Below are positions 60,118 through 64,000 of a stretch of 64,000 nt of DNA, one piece after another (the first letter of the stretch is position 1; each line of letters starts with the position of its first letter). The stretch comes from UBA8231 sp036011085. GTDB lineage: Bacteria > Latescibacterota > UBA2968 > UBA8231. The stretch spans positions 27,528 to 91,527 of the forward strand of contig DASCMS010000103.1 in NCBI GenBank assembly GCA_036011085.1, written 5' to 3'. The notes under the pieces are model-generated. The model made no database searches. It had not been told where the DNA came from and saw only the letters and a program-made list of their open reading frames with translations. The position numbers were made by a program, and so were the translations under genes.

Positions 60118-60123
60118 ACACCT

Positions 60124-61269
60124 GTGATTCCGAGACTCAGACACGAAGAACGCGTTGAGCGGGCACTCCGGCGCGCGCCGATCACGGCACTGCTCGGACC
60201 TCGCCAGTGTGGCAAGACCACCCTGGCGAGAAGTCTGGCTGTCCGTTCTGGCGCGGAATACTTCGACCTGGAATCGCCGCCCGACCGTGCTCGACTCGCA
60301 GAGCCGATGCTGGCGCTGCGGGAGATGAAGGGGATGGTTGTGCTGGATGAGATCCAGCTGATGCCTGAATTGCTGCCGGTGCTGAGGGTACTGGCGGATC
60401 GGGACCCGGTGCCCGTCCGGTTCCTGCTACTGGGCAGTTCCTCTCCCGACCTTGTGCGCGGCTCGTCTGAGACGTTGGCGGGGCGGATCGAGTTTATCGA
60501 ACTCGACGGTTTCGACCTCGCCGAGGTAGGCGCCCAGCACCTTGACAGTCTGTGGATTCGGGGGGGATTCCCTCGATCGCTGCTGGCCGAATCCGATGTG
60601 GACAGCGTCGCCTGGCGCGACAACTTCGTGCGCACCTTCCTCGAGCGGGATATTCCTCGCGCCGGTCTGTCGCTGCCGACGGAACAGATCCGACGGCTCT
60701 GGACCATGCTCGCCCACTACCACGGCCAGACCCTGAACCTGTCGGAAATCGGCCGTTCCCTCGGTGTCTCCGACAACAGCGTACGGCGATACGTGGACGT
60801 GTTGAGCGACACGTTCATGGTGCGTCAGCTTCCCCCATGGCACGAAAACCTGTCCAAACGCCAGGTGAAGTCTCCCAAGCTCTACATCAGAGACAGCGGC
60901 CTGCTGCACACCCTGCTGTCCCTCACCGACCGGCACGCCGTGACGGGGCATCCCAAACTGGGCGCCTCGTGGGAGGGGTTCGCTCTGGAACAGGTGCTAC
61001 GTTTCACCGACACCCGCGATGTGTACTTCTGGGGCACTCACGGCGGCGCGGAGCTCGATCTGTTGATCATGAGCGGCGGACGTCGCATCGGATTCGAGGC
61101 CAAATGGACCGACGCCCCACGATCGACACGATCCATGCTCTCGGCTCTTGCCGACCTCCAGCTCGACCATCTCTGGGTGGTACATGCAGGTGATCGCCGC
61201 TTCCCGATAAAGCAGGACATCACGGCCCTGCCGTTGTCGGCAGTCGGAGAGCGGCCCTGGGAAGTATAG
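60124..61269 (+). CDS. AAA ATPase with DUF4143 domain
   Basis: A 381-residue protein of the AAA_14/DUF4143 family, common and often mobile in bacteria. The P-loop is LLGPRQCGKTTLA (residues 25-32 core), Walker B is VVLDEIQLMPEL, and sensor residues lie in FLLLGSSSPDL. The DUF4143 part has WIRGGFPRSLLAESD, TFLERDIPRAGL, NLSEIGRSLGVSDNSVRRYVDVLSDTFMVRQLPPW and ends with a nuclease-like ELDLLIMSGGRRIGFEAKWTD. Its role in cells is poorly known. The GTG start is fixed by the promoter six bases upstream. Confidence 0.9.
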   Translation: MIPRLRHEERVERALRRAPITALLGPRQCGKTTLARSLAVRSGAEYFDLESPPDRARLAEPMLALREMKGMVVLDEIQLMPELLPVLRVLADRDPVPVRFLLLGSSSPDLVRGSSETLAGRIEFIELDGFDLAEVGAQHLDSLWIRGGFPRSLLAESDVDSVAWRDNFVRTFLERDIPRAGLSLPTEQIRRLWTMLAHYHGQTLNLSEIGRSLGVSDNSVRRYVDVLSDTFMVRQLPPWHENLSKRQVKSPKLYIRDSGLLHTLLSLTDRHAVTGHPKLGASWEGFALEQVLRFTDTRDVYFWGTHGGAELDLLIMSGGRRIGFEAKWTDAPRSTRSMLSALADLQLDHLWVVHAGDRRFPIKQDITALPLSAVGERPWEV

Positions 61270-61387
61270 CAGATCGCCATGCAGGTTCCTCTCGTGAGGG
61301 AGCCCTGACTGCGCTATACTCCGAGGACCTGACCAATGCCGGACATGACCACGCGAACCCAGACCCATCCCACCTTCTGAGGACGAC

Positions 61388-61603
61388 ATGCACCCAGGCA
61401 TCGCACTCGTGCGGCAGGACCTTCGGGCTGCAAGGCTGGAAATGCAGGCATTCAATGACCGACTGGGCCATTGGCCAGAGACTCTGTTAGTGGCGATGGT
61501 TCTGCTGACTGGTATCCAGATCGGTGCATTCTACATATCCCTCAGATGCATCTGCTGCAGTAGGGAGACGGCCTCCCCCACCAAGAAAGCTGTCACGCGC
61601 TAG
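61388..61603 (+). CDS. Small membrane protein
   Basis: A 71-residue protein with an N-terminal amphipathic part (HPGIALVRQDLRAARLEMQAF), one membrane helix (TLLVAMVLLTGIQIGAFYISL), then CICC and a basic tail. The start ATG 61388 has a good GAGGAC site upstream. I recognise no family. It lies 118 bases after the ATPase gene on the same strand, and its 3' end overlaps the end of the convergent FG-GAP gene. Confidence 0.6.
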   Translation: MHPGIALVRQDLRAARLEMQAFNDRLGHWPETLLVAMVLLTGIQIGAFYISLRCICCSRETASPTKKAVTR

Positions 61604-64000
61604 TCCCGCTCCGCATCCGCCACGCCGCAACCCCCGCCATCGACAGCCCCAGCAGCATGGCCGTGTACTCAGCAAACGTCGGAATCGAGATCGCCGTACC
61701 CGCATTGCTCACGGTTGAGTTGCTGCCGCGGATCCCGTCGACACCAGCGTCAGATCCGTATCTCCATCCAGCGACAGCAAGTACGTGTCGCCGAGGGTGA
61801 CCGTGCTCAGGTCGTTGAAGTAGCCGCTGACGGTGTAGACTTCGCTCGAAGCCTCTGCCACCGAGATCGACAGCCCGGAGAAGGTGATCGTGCTCGCACC
61901 TACTGCGCCGACCACGTCACTCGCATCGGGACCGTTGAGCAACCACGTCACCCCCGAGAACGTCCCCGTCCCCGATTTGTTCACCACGATCTGCGACACC
62001 TCCAGCGCCAGCCCGTCGCCGCCGCCGCCATCGGTCAGGTTGAAATCGAGCAGGTCCACTGCTGTGGCTGCGCTCTGCGCCGCGAAGGCGAGCCCGATCG
62101 AGCTGCTCTCGTCCAGCGTGCTGCTCGCCGTCAACGCTCCATCCGAATTCAGGAAGATGGCCACTTGAGCCGCGGCAGCATTGCTGACGGCGGCGTTGCT
62201 GCCCGACATCTCAGAGCCAGACGTCAACACCGTGACGTCGGTGTCGCCGTCGATGGAGAAGGAGAACGTCTGGCCGACCGTCAGGCCGCTCGTGTTGTTG
62301 TAGTAGCCGCTGAGGGTGTAGGTCTCATTGGCACCATCGGCGAGAGACAGCGACAGACCGGAGAAAGTGATGGTGTTGGCGCCGGAGCTGTACGTGCCGG
62401 CGGCGTTCGTTGCATCCGGCCCGTTGAGCAGCCAGCTGATCTTGGAGAAGGGGCCCGTGCCCGACGTGTTGAGCACGACTTGCGACAGATTCGTAGCAAC
62501 GCCGCCGCCGCCGCCACCGTCGGTGAGGGTGAAGTCGAACAGGCTCTTCGCCTCGACCTGCGTGTCGATCGTGTCGATGAGGCTGATGGCGCTGCTCTCG
62601 TCGAGCGTGGCACTGGCGGTCAACGTGCCGTCGCTGTTCCCCTCGTTGAGGTAGATACGGTTGGCCTGGCCGGCATTGCCAGTAACTATGTCCAGGTCGC
62701 CGTCGCCATCCACATCACCGAACGACACGTCCCAAGTAGAATTATTGGGCGTGTCGACGTCGCTCCCCGAGGCAAAGGTCCCATCGCCATTGCTCAGGTA
62801 CCTCCGGTTCACTCCCGTGTTGCCGACGAGCAGATCCGGATCGCCGTCGCCGTCCACATCACCCAGCTCTATGCCCCGAGTAGGATTCGTCGGCGTATCG
62901 ACATCGTTGCCGGAAGTAAACGTGCCATTGCCATTGCCCAGATACACCCGGTTCACCGCGAGGGAATTGCCGGTGATCAGATCCAAGTCGCCGTCCCCAT
63001 CGACATCCCCCAAGGCGATTTCAAAGGTCGTATTCGCCGGCGTATCGACATCGCTGCCGGAAGCAAACGTGCCATTGCCATTACTCAAATACACCCGATT
63101 CACTTGGTTGACGTTGCCGGTGACCGGATCCAGGTCGCCATCCCCATCCAGATCCCCCAGCGATGTAGCATAGGTATCGTTCGTCGGCGTACCGACATCA
63201 CTCGTCACCTGATCGAATACCACCGGCCCTGCTGCCGCCGCCGCCCGAAACCGGTACGCCTTCGGCGGCTGCAACGCATCCCCACTCGTGCTGCGCAACC
63301 CCGTCAGCAACATCACGTCCACCTTCTCGCCCGGCTCGAAGTCGTTCGTCGGATCGAAGGTCAGCGTCGTGCTGCTCGCGCCGCTGTAGCTGCCGGCACG
63401 CTGGCCCGTCATGCTGCCGTGCACAACGAAGGTGGAGCTCGTCGCCGCGTTCATGGATTGATTGAAGGTGGCGCTGACGTTGGCGGTAGTCGTCGTGTTG
63501 TTGGCGTTGGTCGTCGGCGACGACGAGGAGAAGGAGGTGTTGTTGTTCAGGTAGACGCGGTTGACCGCACTGTTGTTGCCGGTGACCAGATCGAGATCGC
63601 CGTCGCCGTCGAGATCCCCCAACGCGGTGGCTTGGGTGGAGTTCGTCGGTGAGTCGACATCACTGCCAGCGGCAAAGGACCCGCTGCCCATGCTCAGATG
63701 CACGCGGTTCGGCGCCGAGAGACTGGCGGTGCCGAAGATCACATCGAGATCGCCGTCGCCATCGAGATCGCCCAGCGACATACCGAGCGTGTTGTTCGTC
63801 GTGCCGGTTTCGACATCGTTGCTGGCGCCGAAGGATCCGCTGCCGTCGCCCAGGTAGAAGCGGTTCACACCGTAGTCGGCGACGATCAAGTCGAGATCGC
63901 CATCGCCGTCGAGATCTCCGAATGACGCAGACTGGGTCGAGTTGGAGCCACCGGTGGCCAAATCGACGCCGGCGGCAAACGTCCCGCTTCCCGTGCCTAG
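61593..64000 (-). CDS. FG-GAP/VCBS repeat surface protein with IPTL-CTERM-like tail (5' partial, frameshifted)
   Basis: The main frame (61709-64000) runs off the right edge, so the N-terminus is missing. It carries at least seven FG-GAP repeats of LGDLDGDGDLDLVTGN type that bind calcium and form a propeller, an Ig-like (Big_5/SbsA) domain (NVSATFNQSMNAATSSTFVVHG) and two copies of a beta domain (ASATLDESSAISL ... ISWLLNGPDA). The main frame stops at 61709, but in another frame the text goes on GSNSTVSNAGTAISIPTFAE, then YTAMLLGLSMAGVAAWRMR, and ends at 61593. This is an IPTL-CTERM-like sorting tail, so a frameshift near 61730-61745 has cut it off. Confidence 0.82.

Noticed and set aside
61715..63652. 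Plus-strand frame of 645 codons opposite the FG-GAP gene
   Set aside because: Its Arg/Val-rich repeats are mirror images of the LGDLDGDGDLD repeats on the minus strand.

Overview
The window is 64 kb of GC-rich bacterial chromosome packed with genes. Many neighbouring genes overlap by four bases (ATGA, GTGA or TTGA junctions). No rRNA, tRNA, CRISPR array or intact insertion sequence was seen. The gene content points to an uncultured Gram-negative-type lineage, and Latescibacterota (WS3) or a relative is my best guess by inference. The reasons are a complete 20S proteasome with a UBact-type modifier, paired Gfo/Idh/MocA dehydrogenases, a sulfatase, CBM9-like proteins, a FlgD-type C-terminal sorting domain, an IPTL-CTERM-like tail and Tat/4Fe-4S redox genes. 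A 16S or marker-gene tree would be needed to settle it.

Layout. 1-4006 (+): a partial secernin-like C69 peptidase, a frameshifted AmpG-like transporter and an RluA-type pseudouridine synthase split into two overlapping genes, followed by a 52-bp tandem repeat. 4254-12358 (-): cutC, an SDR dehydrogenase, a SelA-like PLP enzyme, an amidohydrolase, a CBM9-like protein and a large secreted M6 protease with a beta-helix. 12453-20735 (-): a lysine-free protein of unknown function, then the proteasome operon in transcription order lepB, arc/mpa, dop, UBact, prcB, prcA, pafA. 20881-23119 (+): two metallo-beta-lactamase-fold hydrolases and a lipoprotein. 23127-25909 (-): an oxidoreductase and an ABC-F ATPase. 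25986-28282 (+): a CBM9/SUMF1 fusion broken by an in-frame TGA, and a shrunken rhamnose-mutarotase-like gene. 28302-39405 (-): purF, Gfo/Idh/MocA, an Ldh_2 dehydrogenase, a phosphodiester glycosidase, an imuB-dnaE2 mutagenesis cassette, a small coiled-coil membrane protein and a lactonase. 39527-40789: a frameshifted exported protein, an RRM protein and a cold-shock protein.

41072-47016 (+) looks like one operon for an exported redox system: a DUF6599-like protein, a Tat-exported DUF362 protein, a NapH-like six-cluster membrane ferredoxin, a Tat aldo/keto reductase with a C-terminal Fe-S motif, and a DsbA-like lipoprotein. A four-cluster ferredoxin gene faces it. 48087-58564 holds an HDOD protein, crcB, a PhoD-like phosphatase, a Nudix hydrolase, a GH43/32-like propeller, an SfsA-DUF123 fusion, an 801-residue unknown, a small membrane protein and a sulfatase. 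58565-64000 holds a sugar isomerase, a decayed copy and an intact copy of an AAA/DUF4143 ATPase, a small membrane protein, and an FG-GAP repeat protein that runs off the right edge.

Recurrent themes are promoters placed so that transcripts would be leaderless (20881, 60124, probably 54091), palindromic repeats inside or next to genes, and several single-base disruptions. The disruptions may be assembly errors or real decay.
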